A DNA stretch of 64,000 nt from Pararge aegeria (taxonomy: Eukaryota > Arthropoda > Insecta > Lepidoptera > Nymphalidae): assembly GCF_905163445.1 (NCBI RefSeq), contig NC_053199.1:16695501-16759500 (forward strand), in the 5' to 3' direction. The number at the start of each line of letters is the position of its first letter. The stretch's first letter is position 1. The position numbers were made by a program, and so were the translations under genes. Below, piece after piece: positions 55,323-64,000 of the stretch. Below the pieces are notes generated by a model. The model worked only from the letters and a program-made list of their open reading frames with translations, made no database searches and had not been told where the DNA came from.

Positions 55323-58095
55323 TAATGTGAATAATTCATCAAGCCAGTCAACTGCTTTCAACTATTTAGGGCACACCACTAAGTGCATTCCTCGTGCATT
55401 TAAAATCAATTGCTTGTCTGTGCCAACTGCTAAACAGACGCTTTTTCGCGAGCGCACCACCACACACAAACCTCCACTTTTCTTATCCAGCCACTTCCCG
55501 CCACTTTTTCAAGATCGTCGGTCCATTGGGCCGAAGTTTGACACTGGTCTACAGCAGAACTGCACGTCTGCCCCATCGGCCTTCGAACTGAGACCGACAC
55601 AGCCTGCCACTACTACTTCCGCTTGTTAACTCCACGTCGGTTATTTCAGTGTGAATAGTTCCCTTCACTATCGGGCTACGAGGTAACGCAAGTATCTGGA
55701 ATCTCCTACCGGGCGTTTTTCTCAGCAGTTATGCAAACAACACAATATATATTACGAACTCACGTTCAAATTTAGAGTAAATACGCCGAATTTATTTGCC
55801 AAGCGTACTCCACGCGGTATATATTTAAGAAACAAAATGATAATTGGGTCACAACACTAGCTAAGCCAACCTGAGGAGGTGGCTCTCAGTTTAAACGCGC
55901 ATTATTGGTATTCGTGGTACGTTCCTAAACAATTATCAATACTGTCTATAAGCTGTCTCTTGAGGATTCTCCAAAAGCAAACTTAGTATTTACTCACTAT
56001 ACTTTAAGACAAGATAAATAAAAATGTGACGATATGTTATTACGGTATTTATAATAATAATAAAAAGAAAGGTACTCAGTAATCATTAGTAGCTAAGAAG
56101 TTTGTAAAAATTTAATAATAACTTAAGATTTTATTGAACATTATATTTAAATATGAGAGGCTCACATTATTATGCGATTTTTTAATTTATTATTACGCTT
56201 TCACTGACTGATACAAGTTTCAATGTTTTTATCTGATTTAAAGCTTACATTTTCGGTTATAGCCATTTACTTGTAAGATGCTGGACGGATTGAGGGTGCT
56301 GGACGTATTGCCAAGTGTTTTAAATGATGCGGCTTGAAAACCGGCTTACTAAATTTAATCATGTTGACAAAATAAAACATTTTTTGCTAACAGTTAGCAG
56401 TTTAAGGATACTAACGGCAAAAGTACCGCTAAACTCTCATTTCTGTGCCTTTTGGAGTTGAGACTTTGGGACCGTGGAAACCGGGGGCTCGAACTGTCAA
56501 AAAGGTTTAACCAGTCTACCGGTGATCCTAGAGCGGGTAGTATTTTGGCCAAATAATTAGTTTGGCCATCCGAAGTGGTAATTCTGCCAGCATTTTATCT
56601 ACTATGCCTCGCTGCGGTGGTTTCGTTGACGTTTTAGATTTTATTAAGTTTTACTTCTGTTTATGCATGAAATAAAATTAATAAACACATGTCAAGGAAT
56701 AAATCCTGTCATGGATTACCTTAAATACTCGTAATACCTCATCTCAATCTACCGAGCAATCTCTAGTTTTTTCTTTCCCCTAATTTTTATTACCCACTTT
56801 TTCAGTATTAAGAGGGTCAACCTATGAATTATCTGTAAAATAAAGGGTAATTTATGGCGGAAGAACTCTGTAGCACCCTAGTGAAACGGCCATTAATAGC
56901 AATAAAAACTTTACGACGACGTTTTGCGGAGTTTCATACAGTTCCATACTCGCGGGTTGTTGTACGCGAGCAATAAAATATTTATGACCTCATCGTCAAG
57001 TTGTACATTGTATTAATGGAATTGTTGTCTCTAATAGACTTTATTGTGTACTTCATTTTTTGAATGAGATTTTTTGATTTACGTTCGGGACATTCTAAGT
57101 ATTCTAAATTATGTCTTTAAGAGCACATACCGCTCTCGTTTGGAAAATGTATACTATATTCTAGTATGCAAGTTTTTTCTGCACAATTTCACCAAGATTG
57201 CCTTAACTGTAAAACCGTACATAAATGACAACGGCTGGATGCTTTTCCTAAATAAAAAGTAATGTTTGTCCATATCCACGATATATCTACTTATATAATT
57301 ATCCTCAAGTTCATATCTCACTATTGTGTAGAGGCCTTCTCTCTCATAAGGTGTAGACCAACAAAAATGGTTCAACACGGGTTGATATACTTTTTATTTT
57401 TAAAGATTATCATCACATGATATGAGTTATAATAAGCAGGTGGACGGCCAGGAGGTAAAGCCAATTTCCAAATTCTAGTGTGGTACAGAGATTTTTTAAA
57501 TAGAATAACACAATACTTACCTCTAATTATAACTCTTTAATTAGAGGTAAGTATTGATATTCTTATATTTATTAATAACTCTTCGTCGAGTCGAGTCCAG
57601 GACCGCATGGTTTTTGTACTTACCATTAAACCTACGAGGTAAGGTAGGTAGGTAAATATGAAATCTAGTTCCTTCGTCTTCAGTTTACCGGGGAACACCG
57701 AGACGCCATGAGCGGTGGCATTCTTATGAGTTGTTTATTGGTTTTTTATTCACGCTTCTGATACGTACCGGCAACTGTGTTCCTGGCACGTGTAACTTTA
57801 AAACCTTCAAGGCAAAGGTGAATAAGCATTTTCTAGGCAGGTCAACCTTAGACCATCGCTTCTAACATGAACAGGCATGATTATCATCAAACACTAGCCT
57901 ATTTCTTATAAAAAAATGGTAAATGATACGTGTCATAATATTGGAATCTAAATTCAAAATATTAGTGTGGTTCACGTACCTACAACCAGGCTAGGGTGTT
58001 CTTATTTCTTATTCTTCTTATTTCACTATTACAGTTTGCCTACAATCTTACGTAGCGGGATAAACTGTTAGGGTAATTATGAGCCATACCTACAC
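55323..58095. other. No gene seen
   Basis: The longest stretch without an assignable feature. The frames at 55327-55629 have no AUG-context or domain support. An 18-bp perfect inverted repeat lies at 57511-57556. Confidence 0.35.
57511..57556. repeat. 18-bp perfect inverted repeat
   Basis: Arms 57511-57528 and 57539-57556 (caatacttacctctaatt and its exact reverse complement) with a 10-base spacer. Confidence 0.85.
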
Positions 58096-58097
58096 CT

Positions 58098-58205
58098 AAT
58101 CTACCTTCAGAACCGGTGGCAGTGTCTGTACAAACAGACTGACTTGACGTTTCAAAAGTGCTTATAAACTAGGCCTACTTGAAATAAATTAATTTAGAAT
58201 TTGAA
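58098..58205 (+). repeat. Jockey-like 3' UTR fragment
   Basis: agaaccggtggcagtgtctg, gacttgacgtttcaaaagtg, cttataaactaggcctactt and a (gaattt)-type tail: the same 3' end as 4729-4870, opposite strand. Confidence 0.75.
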
Positions 58206-59404
58206 TTTAATCGGTTTCCAAGTGTAAAATTTAATTATTTTCGGCACGCAGCTCCTCCTTTTCACCTGCAAAAAGATTCATTAGCGAAGTTCCAGATATG
58301 AAATCAAGGCGAGCGCGCAGTCAAAGGGTCCAGCTCACTCCGCGACGCTATCGCGGCAAAGTTAAATTGATAAATTTTTAAAACTTTTGCACTTTCACTC
58401 ATTTTTATGAAGCTTAAGTCAAAGACTTTATCCGGTTTGAGGTGGATTTGAGAATTTATAATTCTTATGTCATTGTTCTGTATTGGATATAACTTTTTTA
58501 ATTTTATTCCAAATCTTAAGTCGCAGTTTTTGCAGTTAAATCTTGTCAGACGATTCTTACGTTGGTATATATATATAACGAGTAGTGATGATGGCTATAC
58601 CTCATCTACAGGCTACGGTCTCCTTTTCTGGTGCCGAATCGAGTGCATATTTAAATAAAGAAATATTTGAGTTTGACTATGACTTTGAATAGCAAACCGC
58701 TTTCTTCTTAGATTCTAACATGCATCGTTACATAAACACTTTAATCTGGGTTAGATGCGGCAGTTCAAAGGCCTAATTTGATAACGAAACGCTATTTTGC
58801 TGGATTAAGGGTTCGCCTTAGATGATTACTCTAGCTGCAGGCCTACCACTAAACTGAAGCTAATTTAGAAATTATAAAAGTGAGCATACTTAATAATTTT
58901 AGAAATTAGCCGGTATCACTCTTCGGGTCTCTAGGTATCTCTATGGCAATAATCACGGTTATTATTTACTCTCTTGCTGTTTAAAACTAAGGCAAACAAA
59001 AATAATTTCGCATTTATAATATTAGTATTATATTATTTAATCAAAACCAAGCGTCCATAACTTGTTCCATCTAATCTGGAAGAGTATTCCGTAAGTTTTA
59101 ATGAAAATGGCGCCGACACGACCCGGTACTGTTTATATTATCTTCAAGTGTAGGTAAAAGGAACTTAAATATAGAATCAACGTTGTCTTTTGTCTATCTA
59201 CGTTGCGGTTTTGGAAATTTATTGTTTTCATAAGAACAATATTCACTTACATGAAAACTTAAAGCTATTACATGTTAAGGTTTTCTGACATTGCAAGTCA
59301 GAGCGTGCTACACAAAAGAAAAGACTTAATTCAATATTCCAAAATAATTAATTCATATGCTATCCACTAAAAGGATACAAAAATATGAGGGAAAAATATA
59401 GTAC
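58206..59404. other. No gene; small repeat fragments
   Basis: 58625-58690 (ggtgccgaatcgagtgcata, then aataaagaaatatttgagtt) looks like another non-LTR 3' end. 59005-59040 carries the gcatttataatattagtatt end motif. Nothing codes. Confidence 0.4.
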
Positions 59405-59670
59405 TACTAGCTGTTGCCCGCGACTTCGTCTGCGTTTGATTTTGTTTTTAAAGTATTCAGTATCGCTTAGCGTTAAGTGAGTATTGTAGTATATATATAT
59501 ATATATAAATAATTTGCAATAAAATAAAATTGCGACTATAATTAAAGATCTAAGCTATCCTATCTCTTAAGTTTGAGCAGACTGCTCACGGTGTGCCAAT
59601 TTAATTTAAAATCGGTTAAGTAGTTTAGGAGTCCATCGCGGACAAACATCGTGACAGGAGATTTATATAT
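59405..59670. repeat. 'cgcgacttcgtctg' family repeat
   Basis: tgttgcccgcgacttcgtct at the left, atcggttaagtagtttagga and 'tttatatatatta' at the right, with a (ta)n patch at 59492-59510. Confidence 0.5.
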
Positions 59671-60016
59671 ATTAAGATTGTAACAAAATCCCAGTATCGC
59701 TAGGCATATATACGTCATGAAATGAATATTACATAGACGTGAAGTGACAAGATGTGCCTTAGTTTGTAGATAGGAGACATCGTTTTTATTTTTCTAAAAT
59801 ATAGTTTTTTTTTAATTGTAGAAACTTTTACTTTCTTTTATACTTTAAGGAAGTTTATTGTATAATTGCGCACTTTCAAATGTTATATTTTTTTTACCGT
59901 AGTTAGTTCTGGGTGGGCGTAGTATTATATTATTTGCACTTCCTAACTGTATTTACTACCATGTATATTCGAATTTCAAAAGACCTCTTTCCGCGGGTGT
60001 TGTACGAGGCGACTAA

Positions 60017-60191
60017 GAGAATATAACGTAGAGGGGGCAGCAGCGTCCTCTGTGCTACTACTACCGTCTAGCTAGGAACACAAACATATCTGGCCAGCGT
60101 GGTTGTTATGGGCAAACCCTCGTTTGCCCATATTTGCTAGACGGTATTAGTAGCACAGAGGACGCTGCTGCCCCCTCTCCGTTATATACTC
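60017..60191. repeat. 56-bp near-perfect inverted repeat
   Basis: Arms 60017-60072 and 60136-60191 are reverse complements at about 53 of 56 positions. The loop contains a second perfect stem (60108-60116 with 60123-60131, atgggcaaa / tttgcccat). The left arm and loop resemble a dispersed repeat (compare 49085-49175), whereas the right arm looks like a folded-back copy. Confidence 0.85.
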
Positions 60192-60242
60192 TTTGTCGCC
60201 CTCGTTGGGAAAGGCCTCTAGTCCAGCACTAGACTGTTATTC

Positions 60243-60690
60243 GCTCATCATCATCATCATCACCTCAACCAATCGACGTCCACTGCTGGACATAGATCTT
60301 TCGTAAGGAGTTCCACAATACACGGTCCTGGGCCGCTTGTCTCCAGCGTCTCCCAGCTACTCGCCTGATGTCATCTGTCCACCTCGTTGGGGGCCAACCT
60401 ACGCTGCGTTAACCGGTGCGGGGTCGCCATTCCAGCACCTTAAGACCCCAACATCCATCGGGTCTCCGAGCTATGCGCTCCGCCCATTGCCACTTTAGCT
60501 TTGCGACTCGCTGAGCTATGTCGGTAACTCTAGTTCTGATACGGATCTCCTCATTTCTGATTTGATTACGATGAGATCCGAGCATAGCTCTCTCCATCGC
60601 CCGCTGAGTGACTCTGAGCCTTCTTATGAGGACCATAGTTGGCGACCATATTTCAGATCCGTAAGTCATCACTGGCAACACGCACTGTTC
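60243..60690 (-). pseudogene. RTE-type non-LTR retrotransposon 3' end, copy 3
   Basis: Tail (atc)n at 60247-60261, 3' UTR acgtccactgctggacatag, then C-terminal coding reading VMTYGSEIWSPTMVLIRRLR, RTRVTDIAQRVAKLKWQWAE, VLEWRPRTG and QQWTSIG-like parts, interrupted by a stop near 60409. This is the longest of the three RTE copies. Confidence 0.8.
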
Positions 60691-61147
60691 GAAGAAGTTA
60701 TTCTCTATTGCTACTTAATGATTCAGAACCTTATAATTACAGTACCAAATGGTAAGCATGTTAAGACATAGATCTATTGATACGGTGGAAATTTTGGCTG
60801 TAGAAAGTAGCTGAGTTGATTAGTCATCTCCTACCACGAAAACAGAATTATTTTAGTGGTTGGACACCAAAGTTTATTGTTCCCAGTGTGTTTAATGACC
60901 TTCCTGATGAGTTTAGGAACTCAAATGTATGTGCATTTGTGGCCTTAAGTACAGCTAGACAGTAAGTCTTTAAAAAGGGTCCTCAAAATAGACTTAGAGA
61001 TATTTTTGTGAGGGACCTGTAAATGCTATTAAAGTAACCATTTGCAGGTCCATCATGAGACCTTATTTATACACTACCTCTCGTACTTCTAAGTCGAAAT
61101 AGTTTTAGCATCTAAACATATTACTACGTTATATTATAAGATCGCGT
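60691..61147. other. No gene seen
   Basis: Contains a 13-bp hairpin with one mismatch near 61013-61051 (ggacctgtaaatg / catttgcaggtcc). Otherwise unassigned. Confidence 0.35.
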
Positions 61148-61975
61148 CAATAAAGCTAAAAATAAATTAATTCAATCATATCAACCTCTTACTATTGACA
61201 ACATTCCGTTACAGCAGAAACACAATGAAAAATACCTAGGCCTAAGATTAGATAGCAGTTTAAACTGGAATACACATATTGAACACCTAAGGAGCAAATT
61301 AGCACCAATGACTGGCACCATCAAAAATCTATCACGATGTATTCCCCGGGAGCTACGTTATACTGTGTATAATACCCTCATTAAACCACATTTAATTTAC
61401 CTGATTGAAGTCTGGGGAAGTGCCACCAAAACAAGATTAGCTCATCTGCAAACTGCTCAAAATAAAATATTAAAAACTCTTTTCCAATATCCTTTTCGAA
61501 CTTCCACCAAAATAATCTATAGTGATACTAAAAGAATGAACATTCATCAATTATATATAATAGCACGTGCATCTTTATTAGAAAATCAATAAACAAAACA
61601 ATCCACACTAATATCACTTTCACAAAAAAGAAAAATAAAACTCGTCGAGCCAGTTTCCTTACCTTACCTAGAACAAGAACAAATTATGGTAAAAAAATCC
61701 CTTACCTTTGAAGGCGCCAAATTTTATAATAAAATACCTATACTTATAAAAAATGTAAACTCATTCAATGTATTCAAAACTAAATTAGCTTCTTATATAT
61801 TAAGTAATACCAATAAATTTAAAGACGAATACATTGAATGAGTAGATAATAGTAAAATTGAATTAAGTTTAGTCTAATGGCGAAGTGTATGAATTTATTA
61901 TAGAAAACTAAGTTTCCTATGTAAGTGACTTAGGTCTTTTTATGGGAATAAATGTCTTTAAACCTAAACCTAAAG
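61148..61975 (+). pseudogene. Jockey-like non-LTR fragment with (aaacct)n tail
   Basis: The plus strand encodes YLGLRLDSSLNWNTHIEHLR, IPRELRYTVYNTLIKPHLIY, LIEVWGSATKTRLAHLQTAQ and a conserved C-terminal part (FYNKIPILIKNVNSFNVFKT) to a stop at 61839. One in-frame stop at 61590 breaks it. The 3' UTR ends aataaatgtctttaaaccta plus (aaacct). It is distinct from the (gaattt) and (gacttt) tailed subfamilies. Confidence 0.8.
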
Positions 61976-62009
61976 TGTTCTACAATTTGACGGAATATTT
62001 GATAATTAT

Positions 62010-62270
62010 CTTATTGTAGTAATTGGATATATTAATTTGCTATACTCCACGAAAAGCAGGAGAAGCTGTGCGGTATAAATTATAATATCTTCAATCCAAT
62101 ACTCCACACCACACAGATCTTCGCCAATGTACCCTCTACGCACGTTTCGCTCTGAAACCGGAGCATCCTCAGCAGATGTTGACTTTACAATGAATAATCG
62201 TTAAGAACAGAGTAATTAAGCTTAATTTTCATAATATATCATGGATTTCCGCAAAGTAACGACTGCTTCT
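62010..62270 (+). mobile_element. Non-autonomous inverted-repeat element, family M
   Basis: atactccacgaaaagcagga, cagatcttcgccaatgtacc, cgtttcgctctgaaaccgga and gcagatgttgactttacaat. The right end attaagcttaattttcataa, tggatttccgcaaagtaac is the reverse complement of the left end of the copy at 31664, which shows the terminal inverted repeat. Confidence 0.6.
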
Positions 62271-62514
62271 ATCCAACAGTAATTGTAATTATTAAGGTGA
62301 TCAATGCATGCTATTGTGTTGGTCCTCAACGGTTAACTTCTGCGACGGTAAACCCGACTGCAGCGCGGTGTGTTACAGGGAGGCTATCTTCCCCAAGCTG
62401 TACACCACTGTTTTGTCTCCAGATCTTGTGTCTCTGGAATGGAACGGCATTTGGCAACATTAGCAGCGCTACACAAAGCACTCTTTATGTAAAATCCCTT
62501 AGAGTTCTGATTCA

Positions 62515-62945
62515 GTCGAGTATAACGAGCTTCCTGGCACGGTCGAGAGTACTGTGGTTTCAAGTGGGAAGGTCCAGGGTTCGATTCCCAGCAGGGGCAA
62601 TTTGGGAATTTACGATTTCTTAATTTCTGCTTGTCCGGTTTGTGGCTAGTTACAGCCAGTGGCGTGCACAGGATCTTGGACCAGGGCATAAAATGTTAAA
62701 ATCCGCCTCTGTTGCCAATTTTATGAGAATTTTAGGGAATGCAGCGCTTTTATGCATATATGAAGTGCACGCCACTGGTTAAAACGCTACTGACAAAGAC
62801 ATGCCGCTAAGCGATAGCTTTCCGGTAAGATGTCGCGTGGAAACCGATTGTAAGTATGGGTTTTTAATACTATACCTCTAACAGATTAGCCCGTTATCAT
62901 CTGCATCATAACTTACCAGCTGACGTGTAGTGGAATAAAGCCAAA
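62515..62945 (+). mobile_element. SINE, tRNA-headed, family D, with a nested element
   Basis: B box agggttcgattcccagc (62577-62593), then caatttgggaatttacgatt and ggctagttac. After a 121-bp insertion it continues gctactgacaaagacatgcc, taagcgata and tgtagtggaataaa. The copy at 40741 shows these parts joined. Confidence 0.7.
62657..62777 (+). mobile_element. hAT-like non-autonomous element nested in a SINE, family N
   Basis: 121 bp. Terminal inverted repeats cagtggcgtgcac and gtgcacgccactg are exact over 13 bases. Flanking octamers gttacagc and gttaaaac agree at 6 of 8 positions. CAG termini and an 8-bp target fit the hAT superfamily. No coding capacity, so a transposase must come from elsewhere. 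Confidence 0.7.
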
Positions 62946-63404
62946 ATGCGTTGCGTTTGCTAAATAAATAATAATATATGCAAACTATTCATTTGTTGTA
63001 AATGTATGTCAAACTTTGAAGATGCAGAACGGAGTTTCTCTATAGGTTACTGGAGTGGTTCAAATGCATTCAATGCAATAGTTTAGTAAACATATAGTGG
63101 TATAGTTTCCAATTATGAGTGAGGATGTAGTACCTTGGTTGTGTAAGCGCAAATATTTCAATACAAATTAGTATCTGGATCGGCTATTAAGTTTTGGTCC
63201 TTATTCCTAATTCGGTCTCGATGGAAAATTAAGACTATTAGTATTATCTTGTATTGTAATTGTAATTTTCACGGTTACGATCTTTACTATAAAAATAGTA
63301 CAGCATAAATAAAATGTAATAACAATTTAATAAATTCTAAATCAAAAAGTAGTTTCAGGGTTCTAACTATTAATAAGGGGAGGCGAAAAAAGAATAGGAA
63401 AAAC
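62946..63404. other. No gene seen
   Basis: AT-rich, unassigned. Confidence 0.35.
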
Positions 63405-63500
63405 TTTATTGCAACAAAACACAGAAGGAATATCGCAAAGTAAACAGTAATAGTACTTAGTGCTAGGGTGCAAAGGCGGCCTTATCACTAAAAGTGATAT
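63405..63500 (-). repeat. Non-LTR 3' UTR-type repeat
   Basis: actttattgcaacaaaacac, agaaggaatatcgcaaag and gcaaaggcggccttatcact are the reverse-sense counterpart of 31488-31620. Confidence 0.55.
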
Positions 63501-63567
63501 TTAGTGTATTCTCGATGTGCCACGGCTTTTATATGACCTTAAGCTCATTCGTCTACTTATCCTTCAT

Positions 63568-63616
63568 GCCAACAAACTGGCAAAGAAATATATCATTTCT
63601 TTGCCAGTTTGTTGGC
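63568..63616. repeat. 22-bp perfect inverted repeat
   Basis: Arms 63568-63589 and 63595-63616 are exact reverse complements with a 5-base spacer (atatc). The arm begins gccaacaaactggcaaag. Confidence 0.9.
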
Positions 63617-63784
63617 TGTGATTACTATTTTATTTTTTTAATATTATATATTTATAATAACTAAACTAAAGACCTATTATTTTATATTGGTTTCGTCAGA
63701 ATGTCAGCGCTCGGAAACGTGCGTTAATATGCTGATTCACAAACATTGAGACATTTGAGTGCAATGCAGTATTTTTCACTACAA

Positions 63785-63975
63785 GTTAACCTTGACTGCA
63801 ATCCCACCAGATGAAAAGTGATGATGCAGTCTAACATGGAAGCGGGTTATAACGATGTGGCGTGGAAACCAATTGGGCGTGTGGCACCCCCAATTGGTTT
63901 CCACGACACATCGCAGCGGAACGCTAAATCACTGGGCGGCACTTCTGTTTCGGTAGGGCGGTAACTAGCAACGAA
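63785..63975 (+). repeat. Interspersed repeat, family F, with an acquired inverted repeat
   Basis: cttgactgcaatcccaccag and agtgatgatgcagtctaaca match the start of the copy at 30372. The later part (cggaacgctaaatcactggg, tagggcggtaactagc) belongs to the same family. Between them lies an inverted repeat, 63853-63877 with 63889-63913, matching at 24 of 25 positions. Confidence 0.65.
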
Positions 63976-64000
63976 ATTATATATCATTCTAAAATTGGCC

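Noticed and set aside
55327..55629. 100-residue plus-strand frame
   Set aside because: No domain, no sustained coding bias and two overlapping alternative frames. It looks like chance openness in a slightly GC-richer patch.

Overview
The window looks like intergenic, repeat-dominated DNA from a lepidopteran nuclear genome, most likely a butterfly. The evidence is AT-rich DNA full of element types known from Lepidoptera: tRNA-headed SINEs, the repeat family carrying a 'cgcgacttcgtctg' motif, Jockey-like and RTE-like non-LTR retrotransposon tails, an R1-like reverse transcriptase remnant, a Ty1/copia element and a Mag-type Ty3/gypsy element. I found no convincing host protein-coding gene, rRNA or functional tRNA gene. 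Almost all coding capacity belongs to mobile elements.

Layout. 1-3.5 kb: SINEs and old repeats. 3.53-25.18 kb: one large locus built from a 17-bp minisatellite, about 11.3 kb of array in six blocks, split by five insertions. These are a truncated Jockey-like element (4729-5686), a 139-bp reverse transcriptase fragment (6342-6480), a tRNA-headed SINE (6870-7132), a complete copia element (7847-12301) and a complete-length Mag-like gypsy element (18401-22911). Both LTR elements have 5-bp target duplications and LTR pairs that I read as identical, so both insertions are recent. The copia element has an uninterrupted Gag-Pol frame. The gypsy pol frame is broken exactly at a 23-bp perfect fold-back palindrome. 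The array also carries longer duplications, including a stretch of about 1.9 kb repeated 2803 bp downstream.

25.2-64 kb: a dense patchwork of SINE families (called A to E here), non-autonomous DNA elements, fragments of the 'cgcgacttcgtctg' repeat, and non-LTR remnants. The largest remnant is a CR1/L2-type element with about 836 open codons (38226-40735), truncated in its endonuclease domain. Others are three RTE-type 3' ends with (ATG)n-type tails (42.8, 44.5 and 60.2 kb), Jockey-like remnants (51.2 and 61.1 kb) and an R1-like fragment (53.4 kb). Several are nested, with target duplications or sibling copies that show the empty site.

The most interesting recurring pattern is a set of long perfect or near-perfect fold-back inverted repeats with short spacers (21382, 48834, 57511, 60017, 63568, 63853). 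Several lie inside recognisable mobile-element copies where related sequence lacks the second arm. They look like independent template-switch mutations. Family names rest on motif reading only, because no database search was possible.
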